A stretch of 7,688 nt of DNA from Planctomycetaceae bacterium. GTDB lineage: Bacteria; Planctomycetota; Planctomycetia; Pirellulales; Thermoguttaceae. Shown one piece after another: positions 1 through 5,825 of this stretch. The translations under genes and the position numbers were made by a program. Under the pieces are notes generated by a model. The model was given only the letters and a program-made list of their open reading frames with translations, ran no database searches and had not been told where the DNA came from. Positions within the stretch are counted from its first letter, which is position 1; each line of letters starts with the position of its first letter. Location: NCBI GenBank assembly GCA_031266315.1, contig JAISBG010000321.1, positions 1 through 7,688 of the forward strand. The letters run 5' to 3'.

Positions 1-1
1 T

Positions 2-142
2 GGTTTTGGCAGTTATCATCCGGGAATTTGTAACTTCCTCAAAGGCGACGGTTCGGTCATTCCCGTTCAGAATAATACCGCCGATATTATGTTACTGATG
101 TTGGCAGATGTCAGCGACGGCGGAATACCGGAATTACCTTAA
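2..142 (+). CDS. C-terminal end of a DUF1559 (H-X9-DG) pseudopilin-like protein, partial
   Basis: Only the last 46 codons lie in the window; the gene starts upstream and the reading frame begins at base 2. The visible peptide contains SYHPGICNFLKGDGSV, where a histidine is followed by nine residues and then Asp-Gly. This is the H-X9-DG motif near the C-terminus of planctomycete DUF1559 proteins, which usually carry a type IV pilin-like N-terminal methylation segment and are presumed to be exported. That N-terminus is outside the window and cannot be checked. The tail after the motif (NNTADIMLLMLADVSDGGIPELP) also fits the family, whose members commonly end in a short helix and a D-G/P-rich tail. 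The next gene, a small lipoprotein, is the usual type of partner, but here a hairpin-rich element separates them. The function of the family is unknown. Confidence 0.85.
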   Translation, partial: GFGSYHPGICNFLKGDGSVIPVQNNTADIMLLMLADVSDGGIPELP

Positions 143-151
143 TTGTAATAT

Positions 152-168
152 TTCAGTGGAATTTTCGT
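152..168 (+). repeat. Left terminal inverted repeat of element 1
   Basis: TTCAGTGGAATTTTCGT is the exact reverse complement of 587-603. It starts ten bases after the DUF1559 stop codon, so the element abuts but does not cut into that gene. Confidence 0.85.
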
Positions 169-205
169 ACAGATAAAACTCAAGAAGTCGGCAAACATAA
201 AGTGG

Positions 206-244
206 GCAACCGTTCGCTGAACGGTTGCGTCGGCGATAGCTGAC
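206..244. repeat. Left double-hairpin module of element 1
   Basis: The first hairpin has arms GCAACCGTTC (206-215) and GAACGGTTGC (219-228) around loop GCT. The second has arms GTCGGC (229-234) and GCTGAC (239-244) around loop GATA, with one G-T wobble. An inverted copy of the module lies at 524-562. The preceding GTGG is shared too (202-205 and the inverse of 563-566). Confidence 0.85.
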
Positions 245-262
245 TGTAAACCAGATTAACGA

Positions 263-303
263 TGGCAATTGGTGTTGCCAACGGTTTTAGAATCCAATTG
301 CCA
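263..303. repeat. Unpaired extra stem-loop in left half of element 1
   Basis: TGGCAATTGG (263-272) is the exact reverse complement of CCAATTGCCA (294-303), leaving a 21-base loop. The right half of the element has no equivalent, so this looks like an insertion into the left half or a loss from the right. Confidence 0.7.
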
Positions 304-331
304 AACAAAATCAGGGGCAAGTCGGCTATTC

Positions 332-349
332 TGACCTCGTTAGAGGTCA
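332..349. repeat. Left GTTA-loop hairpin of element 1
   Basis: The arms are TGACCTC (332-338) and GAGGTCA (343-349) with loop GTTA. The flanks (323-331 and 350-358) match the inverse of the right-hand hairpin block at 470-505. The two copies differ in the stem by a compensated T-A versus C-G pair. Confidence 0.8.
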
Positions 350-445
350 AATATTTATAAAACAAATGTTGCGGTATTTAACCGACCCTTTGGGTCGAAT
401 ATTTATAGAACAAATGTCGCGGTATTTAACCGACCCTTTGGGTCG
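350..445 (+). repeat. Two tandem 48-bp units at the centre of element 1
   Basis: Unit 1 is 350-397 and unit 2 is 398-445. They differ at only two positions that I can see (TATAAAAC versus TATAGAAC, and ATGTTGCGG versus ATGTCGCGG). Each ends in a perfect hairpin with arms CGACCC and GGGTCG around TTT (383-397 and 431-445). A third unit begins (AATATTTAT, 446-454) and then breaks into the right half of the element. Confidence 0.9.
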
Positions 446-479
446 AATATTTATTCCGACTCGGTTGCTATAAATATGC

Positions 480-495
480 GACCCCTAACGGGGTC
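480..495. repeat. Right TAAC-loop hairpin of element 1
   Basis: The arms are GACCCC (480-485) and GGGGTC (490-495) around TAAC. This is the inverted counterpart of 332-349, whose loop GTTA is the reverse complement of TAAC. Confidence 0.8.
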
Positions 496-523
496 AGAAT
501 AGCCGTCCGAAAACAAGGTACAA

Positions 524-562
524 GTCGGCTATCGCCGACGCAACCTTTTAGCAAAAGGTTGC
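524..562. repeat. Right double-hairpin module of element 1
   Basis: The first hairpin has arms GTCGGC (524-529) and GCCGAC (534-539) around TATC. The second has arms GCAACCTTTT (540-549) and AAAAGGTTGC (553-562) around AGC. This is the inverted counterpart of 206-244. Both stems are perfect despite differing in sequence from the left copy. Confidence 0.85.
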
Positions 563-586
563 CCACCTGATGATTGCCTACTTTTA

Positions 587-603
587 ACGAAAATTCCACT
601 GAA
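587..603 (-). repeat. Right terminal inverted repeat of element 1
   Basis: ACGAAAATTCCACTGAA is the exact reverse complement of 152-168. It ends 30 bases before the lipoprotein start codon, so any promoter or leader for that gene is very short or lies inside the element. Confidence 0.85.
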
Positions 604-633
604 TAATAACCATTTTTAAATTTTAAAAACAAT

Positions 634-1017
634 ATGAAAAACTATTTGATCCTTTTTGTTTTCGTATTTCCTTTAATTCTCGGTTGCGGTCATCCGAAAG
701 TAACGGGAACAGTCAAATTCGACGATGGGACACCATTAACATCGGGCGGTGTTGCGTTTATCAATTTACCGTATCAAGCAACCGGAGCGATTAAATCTAA
801 CGGCAGTTACGAAATGTTCGAACTGAAATCGGGAGACGGTGTTCGACCAGGAACATATCAGGTAACTGTTTCGGCAACAACCGGCGGCGGAAGTGATGGA
901 GTTCCGCTTGTTCATTTAATTGATCCGAAATTTGAAAACCCGTCCACTTCCGGTTTAACCTGCGAAGTTAAAGGAAATACCGTATTCAATATTACCGTTA
1001 CAAAACCGGTAAAATAA
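634..1017 (+). CDS. Small planctomycete lipoprotein with carboxypeptidase-regulatory/transthyretin-like fold
   Basis: This 127-residue protein begins with a short charged end (MKNY) and a hydrophobic stretch to about residue 16. The lipobox ILGC puts the lipidated cysteine at residue 18, so it should be anchored to a membrane on the outer side. The rest reads as one small beta-sandwich: GTVKFDDGTPL (25-35), GSYEMFELKSGDGVRPGTYQV (57-77) and KFENPSTSGLTCEV (99-112). The last stretch matches the (K/F)xNPxTSGLTxEV signature I know from planctomycete lipoproteins encoded next to DUF1559 genes. The domain is probably structural or protein-binding, and no catalytic residues are visible. A second cysteine (110) is unusual at that position. 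The start is fixed by the signal peptide. No Shine-Dalgarno sequence is seen, and the 15 bases before the ATG are A/T only apart from one C. The specific role is unknown. Confidence 0.88.
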   Translation: MKNYLILFVFVFPLILGCGHPKVTGTVKFDDGTPLTSGGVAFINLPYQATGAIKSNGSYEMFELKSGDGVRPGTYQVTVSATTGGGSDGVPLVHLIDPKFENPSTSGLTCEVKGNTVFNITVTKPVK

Positions 1018-1038
1018 TTGATATACAAATTGATATAC
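1016..1038 (+). repeat. 11-bp direct repeat over the lipoprotein stop codon
   Basis: AATTGATATAC occurs at 1016-1026 and again at 1028-1038, one base apart. The first copy overlaps the TAA stop (1015-1017). It is probably a small slippage duplication, and no function is evident. Confidence 0.7.
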
Positions 1039-1121
1039 TCCTCACACTTGAAAATTCCTGATTACATCGGATTAGGTGTGCAATTATCGAAAAACAAAAT
1101 GTAACCGTTCACGATTCCGTA

Positions 1122-1156
1122 GTCCGTAGGACTTTAACATGGATAACCCCGTGCAA
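1122..1156 (+). repeat. Left arm of perfect 35-bp inverted repeat (element 2)
   Basis: This arm is the exact reverse complement of 1301-1335. It begins with a small hairpin (GTCC-GTA-GGAC, 1122-1132). The CCCCGTGC at 1147-1154 can instead pair locally with GCACGGGG at 1167-1174. The long arm and the local hairpins are therefore competing structures. Confidence 0.92.
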
Positions 1157-1193
1157 GTGCAACGCAGCACGGGGTAACACCACCCTCCACAAC

Positions 1194-1210
1194 GAACTGC
1201 GTAGCAGTTC
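1194..1210. repeat. Left inner hairpin of element 2
   Basis: The arms are GAACTGC (1194-1200) and GCAGTTC (1204-1210) around loop GTA. The inverted counterpart at 1245-1261 has a compensated base-pair change. Confidence 0.85.
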
Positions 1211-1244
1211 AACACGTTCACGGCAAGAATAAACGTTTTCGGTT

Positions 1245-1261
1245 GAACTACTACGTAGTTC
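1245..1261. repeat. Right inner hairpin of element 2
   Basis: The arms are GAACTAC (1245-1251) and GTAGTTC (1255-1261) around TAC, the reverse complement of the GTA loop in the left copy. Confidence 0.85.
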
Positions 1262-1300
1262 GGTTGGTGGGGGCGGCTTGACCCCCGTGCTGCACTCCGT

Positions 1301-1335
1301 TTGCACGGGGTTATCCATGTTAAAGTCCTACGGAC
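1301..1335 (-). repeat. Right arm of perfect 35-bp inverted repeat (element 2)
   Basis: This arm is the exact reverse complement of 1122-1156. Its GCACGGGG (1303-1310) can alternatively pair with CCCCGTGC at 1283-1290 in a local hairpin with a 12-base loop, mirroring the left side. If transcribed, the 35-bp duplex would be very stable. Confidence 0.92.
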
Positions 1336-1494
1336 TTGAGATTCTGGAACGAATAATGTCATCACCTTTTACTTTGGTTTTATCGTGAACAGTTGTAAAA
1401 AAATAAAACACCTAATCCGGTAGATTCAGGAAAATTCGATTTTCTTGATTGATTCCGAAAAACCGAATAGCCTGATAGTGCCTTATTTTCGTTA

Positions 1495-4400
1495 CTAATT
1501 AGTTGGTTCGGCGAGCGGTTTGTTGGTGGAGCGGGTTTGGTGCGGGAAACGTCTTGTTTTTGTTGCGGAATTTTTTGCGTAATGAGATCGGATCATTCCG
1601 AAACCTAGCGAAACAGCGGTTCCCCAAAATGCCCCGCCCGAAATATCAATAAGAAATGGTATCGATAACCGCATCAGAAGTTCAAATAAAATTAAAAGTA
1701 TTACAAGAAAAATCGGTGACGAAAACGGTTTTCGTGTCGTTAAAACAAGAACCGTCAGAAACGCCAACCAATAATAAGCAGCAAAAGTTCCGCGATGAAC
1801 AATGCCAAATGATTGATCTGTTCCTCCGGGTACTTCAAACGCAATCCAATTCGGCATCACCGACGCCAAACGAATCATTGACGGAGAAACCAACCAAGGC
1901 ATTGAAAGCGGTGTTGTGTCCCGAAGCCATGCTTCTAAAGATGTCCATTCAGGATGACTAAACCCCGGCTGTTCCAGCGAACCAGACCAATCAGGCAAAT
2001 CAGATAAACCTGAAGAAATCCGAATAGGATTAACCGTCTCAGGAATATATTGCGAACAATTACTAATTGATTCGGAAAAAAAACGACGGTACAGAGAATT
2101 GGTTAAGAATGATGTAACATAAAACGTGTATTCCTTGATTTTGTCCGCTCTGATTTTTGAAGAGACAAGTAAAACCAATCCGGCACGTTCAAATAAATCT
2201 GTTCCATGCCGTTCGGTCAAATCTGTTTCAGGAAATGAAATCGGTACAGAAGGCGTTATACCAAGCATTAGCAACGATTGCTTGTCAAGGATAATTTTGG
2301 CATCAACACCTTTTTCATCATCTTGCCGGGTTTCGCCCAACATTTCGAGCAACCGTTTTTCGTTACTGAATATCGCCGCCCAAGTCGTTTTACCTTTTTC
2401 GGAACCGGAAGCAACAGGATTTGTTTTTTGTAACTCTTTGGTGATCCAATTGAAAAAAATCTCTGAAGCCTGCTCCGCGTCTTGATAGCGGCTTTTACCG
2501 AAAAAAAGTTCCTTCCATGCACTAGAAGAGAATGGATCAAATTGAGTATTCATCAAAAGAGGACTCATCGCTTCCGGTAACGGAAAAGAACGGTATTCGG
2601 AGGATTTTAATGTAACCGAATGACGTAAATTCACTTCAAATTCCGGCGGAAACCACAATGTCCAATTTTGGGAAAGAATCGGAATGTCCACCGAAGGATA
2701 TTGCGGTTTCAATGTTCGTTGATCGCTCAGAGGAATATTTTGGTGAGAATATTCCAACGAAATAGAAACAAAACGAGTCCCTTCCGGTAAAGAAACAACA
2801 ACAATATTTTGTAACGACGGTTTCGCCGATACCGAATGTTGCTGATCGGCAACATGATTAATGTTCCGTTTTTCTGCACTGTCTTGATCGTTTTCATATT
2901 CCGGCTGCCATGAAATTCGCTGGTCATCACGCCAAACCGCATGGACATTGCCGACATTCATGCCGTCGGGCAACCGAATCCGAAGCGAATCTTTCCCATG
3001 ATTTTCCAGCAGGAAAATTGCATTGTCTTTGACAATACCTTCCGACTCGTACTGAGTGTCAAGACGGAGTGCCCAAATCCACGCAGACGGCAATGTTTCT
3101 TCACGGCTCAAACGTTGAAGAGTAAGCGGAGGTTGTAACGAAAAACGAGTCTCCTCTTCCGGATCATACCGAAATGCCGACCGAATTTCCTGATAACGAT
3201 ACCATTCCGTCGGAACAGTCGGAATTGATTTGAGTCGGGAATTGACAACATGATATTGAAACAATTTCGGTGATTCGATATAAATTTCTCCTTTCTGAGT
3301 TGCCGCTAAAGGCAATGCCGCCAGCGGAACCGGCATGGAATCCGAAAGAGGAACCGAAGAAACCGCCCGAAATTCAAACGCCGCCGTTTGCGGAACCGCC
3401 GGACGAATCTCCCACGTTTCACCGCGAATTATTGTATCAGAAACGTGTTGTTGTTGTTGTTCCAAAAACGGAAGAATTTCCTGCTGTTCTTTTTCGGACA
3501 ATAAACGAACTTGAAGCGGTTGAATGGACTCCGAAGTACCCGACCAAGTCCAATGTTCATTCCGACTATCCTGATTTCTTTCACGAAGTCCCGGCATTAA
3601 ATGAACGTAAACCCGATCAACCGACGAATCAACCGGTTGGCATCGAAAGCGGAACGACGGAACAAGTTCTTTCTCTTTGAGTAAAATATTTCCGATAATT
3701 TCCGCACTATAATTCGGTTTCAGGCGTTCTATACCGAATCGGATTTCCTGCGTTTGCGTATTCAGAGGAAAAAGGATTCCCGAAGGCGGATCACTAAAAT
3801 ATTGACTCAATCGTGAATCATAATGCTGAATCTCAAACGCCGAATAATTTTGGGAACGATATTGTAAATGATACGGAATCGTCGATTGAACCGCAACGGC
3901 AATGTAATGAGATTCGTCCCGACGGCGTGGCAACGAAAGCGGCGAAACATCACTCAAACGGAAATCGTTTTGCAAATCGGATTGAAAACGTCCGGTCAAC
4001 TGAAGACGAAGCAATTTACGTAACCGAAGCGGATGTTTTAATTGAACGGAAAGGATTTTCAACGGTTTTTCGTCTTCTCCCAAAGATTCCGAATGGCTGA
4101 AAAGTGAATCCTGTACATCAATTGTGTTCCACGTGAGAATTTCATCACCGCCGGAAACCTTCGTTGAATCAACCGTCCAGTAAACACTTCGTATCGAATC
4201 AATCGTCCAAGAAGGCGAAATCGGAAATTCAAGCGTGTAACAATTTCCATCGGTAATGTAACAATCAACAATCATATTCCCGCGAATTTCATTGTTGCCC
4301 CATTGAACCTGCACCGCACTGTTCAGATGGACACGGGGAACATGCGAAGCCAAATCCACCGTAATTTGAGAATCCTCTTCAAAAAACTGAAACACAAATT

Positions 4401-5688
4401 GTTCCCAATCTCCGCGATCCACCGGATTACGCGGTGTTACCTGAACAGCGCGTTCACAGGAAATATTCCGTACCAAAAACGGACTCTGAACGTGAACACC
4501 GCAACGTGTCTCTTTCCAAAATACATTGGAAGAAACAACCCGGACACGCGGTAACGTCCACGATTGGTTTTCACGAATCGAACAAACCGCTTCAAGTGTC
4601 AATTCACGCGGCTCTTCTTTGCCGACACCGGAAAAATCAATGTGAATACGAGTTGCCGACGAATTTTCCGCTACAGTTAATGAAGACCAAGAAACAGACT
4701 GTTCTCCGTACCGAACATCAACCACACGAAGCGGCGATTCCAATTCCAAAAATAATTCGTTCAATCGTGCGTCCGATTTGTCGAAAAAAATCTTTGCCGT
4801 TACATCGATTCCTTGCGGTGCAATACTGTAACGAATTGTTTGCTGAACCGCTGTTTTCTGACGTGCAGGTTGTAACGTTTCGTCGTGAGTAATCGTCAGC
4901 AAAAACGGTATATTTCGCCCCGGCAAAATCCGCCACCGACGAACATTCGGCTTTTCCTCCTGCACTTTCCGGACTTCCGAAATTTGTTGCGCTTGCGGTA
5001 TTTGCGGTGTAACAGGTTCTTCCATAACAAGACCAGTCGAAATAACCGGAATCACCGAAACCGGCAATTCAAGTAACAACTCCACTGCAGGACAAGGCGG
5101 AAATGAAAAATTGAACGATAAATCACGTTGCACATCGTTTCGGCTTCGAAGCGACCAATGAAACCGAACCTGCTGAATTTTCGTTTCTTTTTCATTGGGA
5201 AGAATCAAATGAATCTTGTCTTCCGGTTCACGGACAAGCGGAACAGGTGTACCGTTGTCCAAAGTCGGCTGATCAATCCAAAATCCCAACGAATCAAGCG
5301 AAATCGAATTTCCGGTTTTTGCAGGATTGGATTGAATTTCGAAACAGCCTTGTCCTTGAACCAGCTGCCGACCTTCTAATTTTGCTTCAAGAACAATTCG
5401 CGTTAAACCGTTCCATTCTTCAGGATTGATCTGTCCTGAATTTTGCTTCGATAATTCCGTCCATTGCTCAAAAACTTTGCGGTCTAACGGTAAGTAACGA
5501 CCGGGACCGTAGGGCCAATCATCAATCCGATCCAACGGAGCCAGCCAACGCCGAAACCGAATCGGTTCCGTATTATTATTTTTCCGGTTCTCGTCCTGCC
5601 CGAAGCAAACTATTGCCAGTCCCGCAAATACAAGCAGGATAAATAATTTTTGAAACAAAATAATCCGTCTAATATTACAATAAATCAT
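1495..5688 (-). CDS. Very large exported protein of unknown function with C-terminal membrane anchor
   Basis: The gene is intact at 1397 codons. Residues about 9-30 form a signal peptide (IILFQKLFILLVFAGLAIVCFG), probably cut near CFG-Q; there is no proper lipobox. Shortly after comes RRWLAPLDRIDDWPYGPGRYLP (split here as 47-56 and 57-68), which resembles a conserved N-terminal motif of giant secreted planctomycete proteins (from memory). The body, about 70-1290, looks beta-rich with short repeated strand-turn patterns, a charged linker near 235-255 (EVRKVQEEKPNVRR) and a Gln run (QQQQ). I see no catalytic motif. The C-terminus has three hydrophobic segments (about 1303-1318, 1325-1347, 1350-1366) and a basic tail rich in K, R and T. 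This suggests a large extracytoplasmic part tethered by its C-terminus. About nine cysteines follow the signal peptide. The start is the only Met near the signal; AAAGGA lies about 11 bases upstream. It could be a cell-surface or envelope component. The function is not known. Confidence 0.85.
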   Translation of the reverse strand: MIYCNIRRIILFQKLFILLVFAGLAIVCFGQDENRKNNNTEPIRFRRWLAPLDRIDDWPYGPGRYLPLDRKVFEQWTELSKQNSGQINPEEWNGLTRIVLEAKLEGRQLVQGQGCFEIQSNPAKTGNSISLDSLGFWIDQPTLDNGTPVPLVREPEDKIHLILPNEKETKIQQVRFHWSLRSRNDVQRDLSFNFSFPPCPAVELLLELPVSVIPVISTGLVMEEPVTPQIPQAQQISEVRKVQEEKPNVRRWRILPGRNIPFLLTITHDETLQPARQKTAVQQTIRYSIAPQGIDVTAKIFFDKSDARLNELFLELESPLRVVDVRYGEQSVSWSSLTVAENSSATRIHIDFSGVGKEEPRELTLEAVCSIRENQSWTLPRVRVVSSNVFWKETRCGVHVQSPFLVRNISCERAVQVTPRNPVDRGDWEQFVFQFFEEDSQITVDLASHVPRVHLNSAVQVQWGNNEIRGNMIVDCYITDGNCYTLEFPISPSWTIDSIRSVYWTVDSTKVSGGDEILTWNTIDVQDSLFSHSESLGEDEKPLKILSVQLKHPLRLRKLLRLQLTGRFQSDLQNDFRLSDVSPLSLPRRRDESHYIAVAVQSTIPYHLQYRSQNYSAFEIQHYDSRLSQYFSDPPSGILFPLNTQTQEIRFGIERLKPNYSAEIIGNILLKEKELVPSFRFRCQPVDSSVDRVYVHLMPGLRERNQDSRNEHWTWSGTSESIQPLQVRLLSEKEQQEILPFLEQQQQHVSDTIIRGETWEIRPAVPQTAAFEFRAVSSVPLSDSMPVPLAALPLAATQKGEIYIESPKLFQYHVVNSRLKSIPTVPTEWYRYQEIRSAFRYDPEEETRFSLQPPLTLQRLSREETLPSAWIWALRLDTQYESEGIVKDNAIFLLENHGKDSLRIRLPDGMNVGNVHAVWRDDQRISWQPEYENDQDSAEKRNINHVADQQHSVSAKPSLQNIVVVSLPEGTRFVSISLEYSHQNIPLSDQRTLKPQYPSVDIPILSQNWTLWFPPEFEVNLRHSVTLKSSEYRSFPLPEAMSPLLMNTQFDPFSSSAWKELFFGKSRYQDAEQASEIFFNWITKELQKTNPVASGSEKGKTTWAAIFSNEKRLLEMLGETRQDDEKGVDAKIILDKQSLLMLGITPSVPISFPETDLTERHGTDLFERAGLVLLVSSKIRADKIKEYTFYVTSFLTNSLYRRFFSESISNCSQYIPETVNPIRISSGLSDLPDWSGSLEQPGFSHPEWTSLEAWLRDTTPLSMPWLVSPSMIRLASVMPNWIAFEVPGGTDQSFGIVHRGTFAAYYWLAFLTVLVLTTRKPFSSPIFLVILLILFELLMRLSIPFLIDISGGAFWGTAVSLGFGMIRSHYAKNSATKTRRFPHQTRSTNKPLAEPTN

Positions 5689-5825
5689 ATTTTTTGTAAT
5701 CCTTTATTGGAATTGAAGTCCTTTCATTGTCCGTGAATAGTTACATTATTTTTTGTAACAAACCAATCAAATGACTATCAGAAATAGACACGTTACGTAA
5801 ACGATTCACTATTGTTCTCAACAAT
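5689..5825. other. AT-rich spacer between DUF4416 gene and giant gene
   Basis: This 137-base gap in the minus-strand series is large enough to hold its own promoter for the downstream giant gene. It contains the 8-bp palindrome TTACGTAA (5793-5800), a possible operator core, and a weak 5-bp stem GTTAC/GTAAC (5740-5744 with 5755-5759). Just before the giant gene is AAAGGA followed by an A-rich leader. No promoter boxes can be assigned with confidence. Confidence 0.45.

Larger units (their letters stand above)
152..603. repeat. Element 1: 452-bp palindromic hairpin array with 17-bp terminal inverted repeats
   Basis: This element fills almost all of the 491-base gap between the DUF1559 and lipoprotein genes. 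Its ends are perfect inverted copies of TTCAGTGGAATTTTCGT (152-168 and 587-603). Inward from each end comes a GTGGGCAACC-hairpin followed by a GTCGGC hairpin (206-244 on the left, 524-562 on the right, inverted). Then comes a CGGCTATTCTGACC hairpin block (323-358 left, 470-505 right, inverted). In the middle are two tandem 48-bp units (350-445), each ending in a CGACCC-TTT-GGGTCG hairpin. The left half also has an extra stem (263-272 pairing with 294-303, 10 bp, 21-base loop) with no right-hand partner. There is no credible ORF. I infer a non-autonomous MITE-like repeat, a structured RNA, or a terminator-like island. No transposase is present in the window. No clean target duplication was found. 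Confidence 0.8.
1050..1437. repeat. Element 2: nested palindromic hairpin array between convergent genes
   Basis: This element occupies most of the 477-base gap between the lipoprotein stop (1017) and the end of the giant minus-strand gene (1495). Four nested inverted repeats are visible. The outer pair, about 30 bp and imperfect, is 1050-1079 with 1408-1437, including the perfect 12-mer CGGATTAGGTGT. Next is GTTCACGAT (1107-1115) with ATCGTGAAC (1382-1390). Then comes a perfect 35-bp pair, 1122-1156 with 1301-1335. Innermost is the hairpin pair 1194-1210 with 1245-1261. Smaller hairpins sit inside the arms. The right half has about 45 extra bases (roughly 1336-1381) that the left lacks. Its placement between convergent genes means it could end transcription from both sides. 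The alternatives are a MITE-like insertion or a structured RNA. The reading frames inside it are by-products of the palindrome. Confidence 0.8.

Noticed and set aside
180..365. 61-codon minus-strand reading frame
   Set aside because: It lies wholly inside element 1 and simply reads through its hairpins; no ribosome site or protein-like composition.
350..445. CRISPR array
   Set aside because: The two 48-bp units are directly adjacent with no spacer, and no cas genes are present.
146..608. Possible 5-bp target duplication TAATA flanking element 1 (146-150 and 604-608)
   Set aside because: It is one base off from the left end of the terminal repeat and lies in A/T-rich sequence, where five matching bases occur easily by chance.
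1084..1365. Minus-strand reading frames of 93 and 69 codons
   Set aside because: Both run through the nested inverted repeats of element 2. The peptides are rich in Cys, Arg and Pro without domain character, as expected from translating a palindrome.
1050..1437. Similarity of the tips of elements 1 and 2 (TTCAGTGGAATTTTCG versus TTCAGGAAAATTCG)
   Set aside because: The match needs a gap and mismatches in A/T-rich sequence, and the motif points inward in one element and outward in the other.
3446..3461. (GTT)n microsatellite
   Set aside because: It only encodes a four-glutamine run in the giant protein and is in frame; not noteworthy by itself.
3270..4892. Plus-strand frames of 136 (3270-3680), 95 (3813-4100) and 152 codons (4434-4892)
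   Set aside because: All are antisense to the giant minus-strand gene, have low-complexity or implausible composition, and lack start signals.
5740..5759. GTTAC/GTAAC stem as a terminator after the DUF4416 gene
   Set aside because: Five weak pairs with a 10-base loop and no G/C-rich stem; indistinguishable from A/T-rich background.
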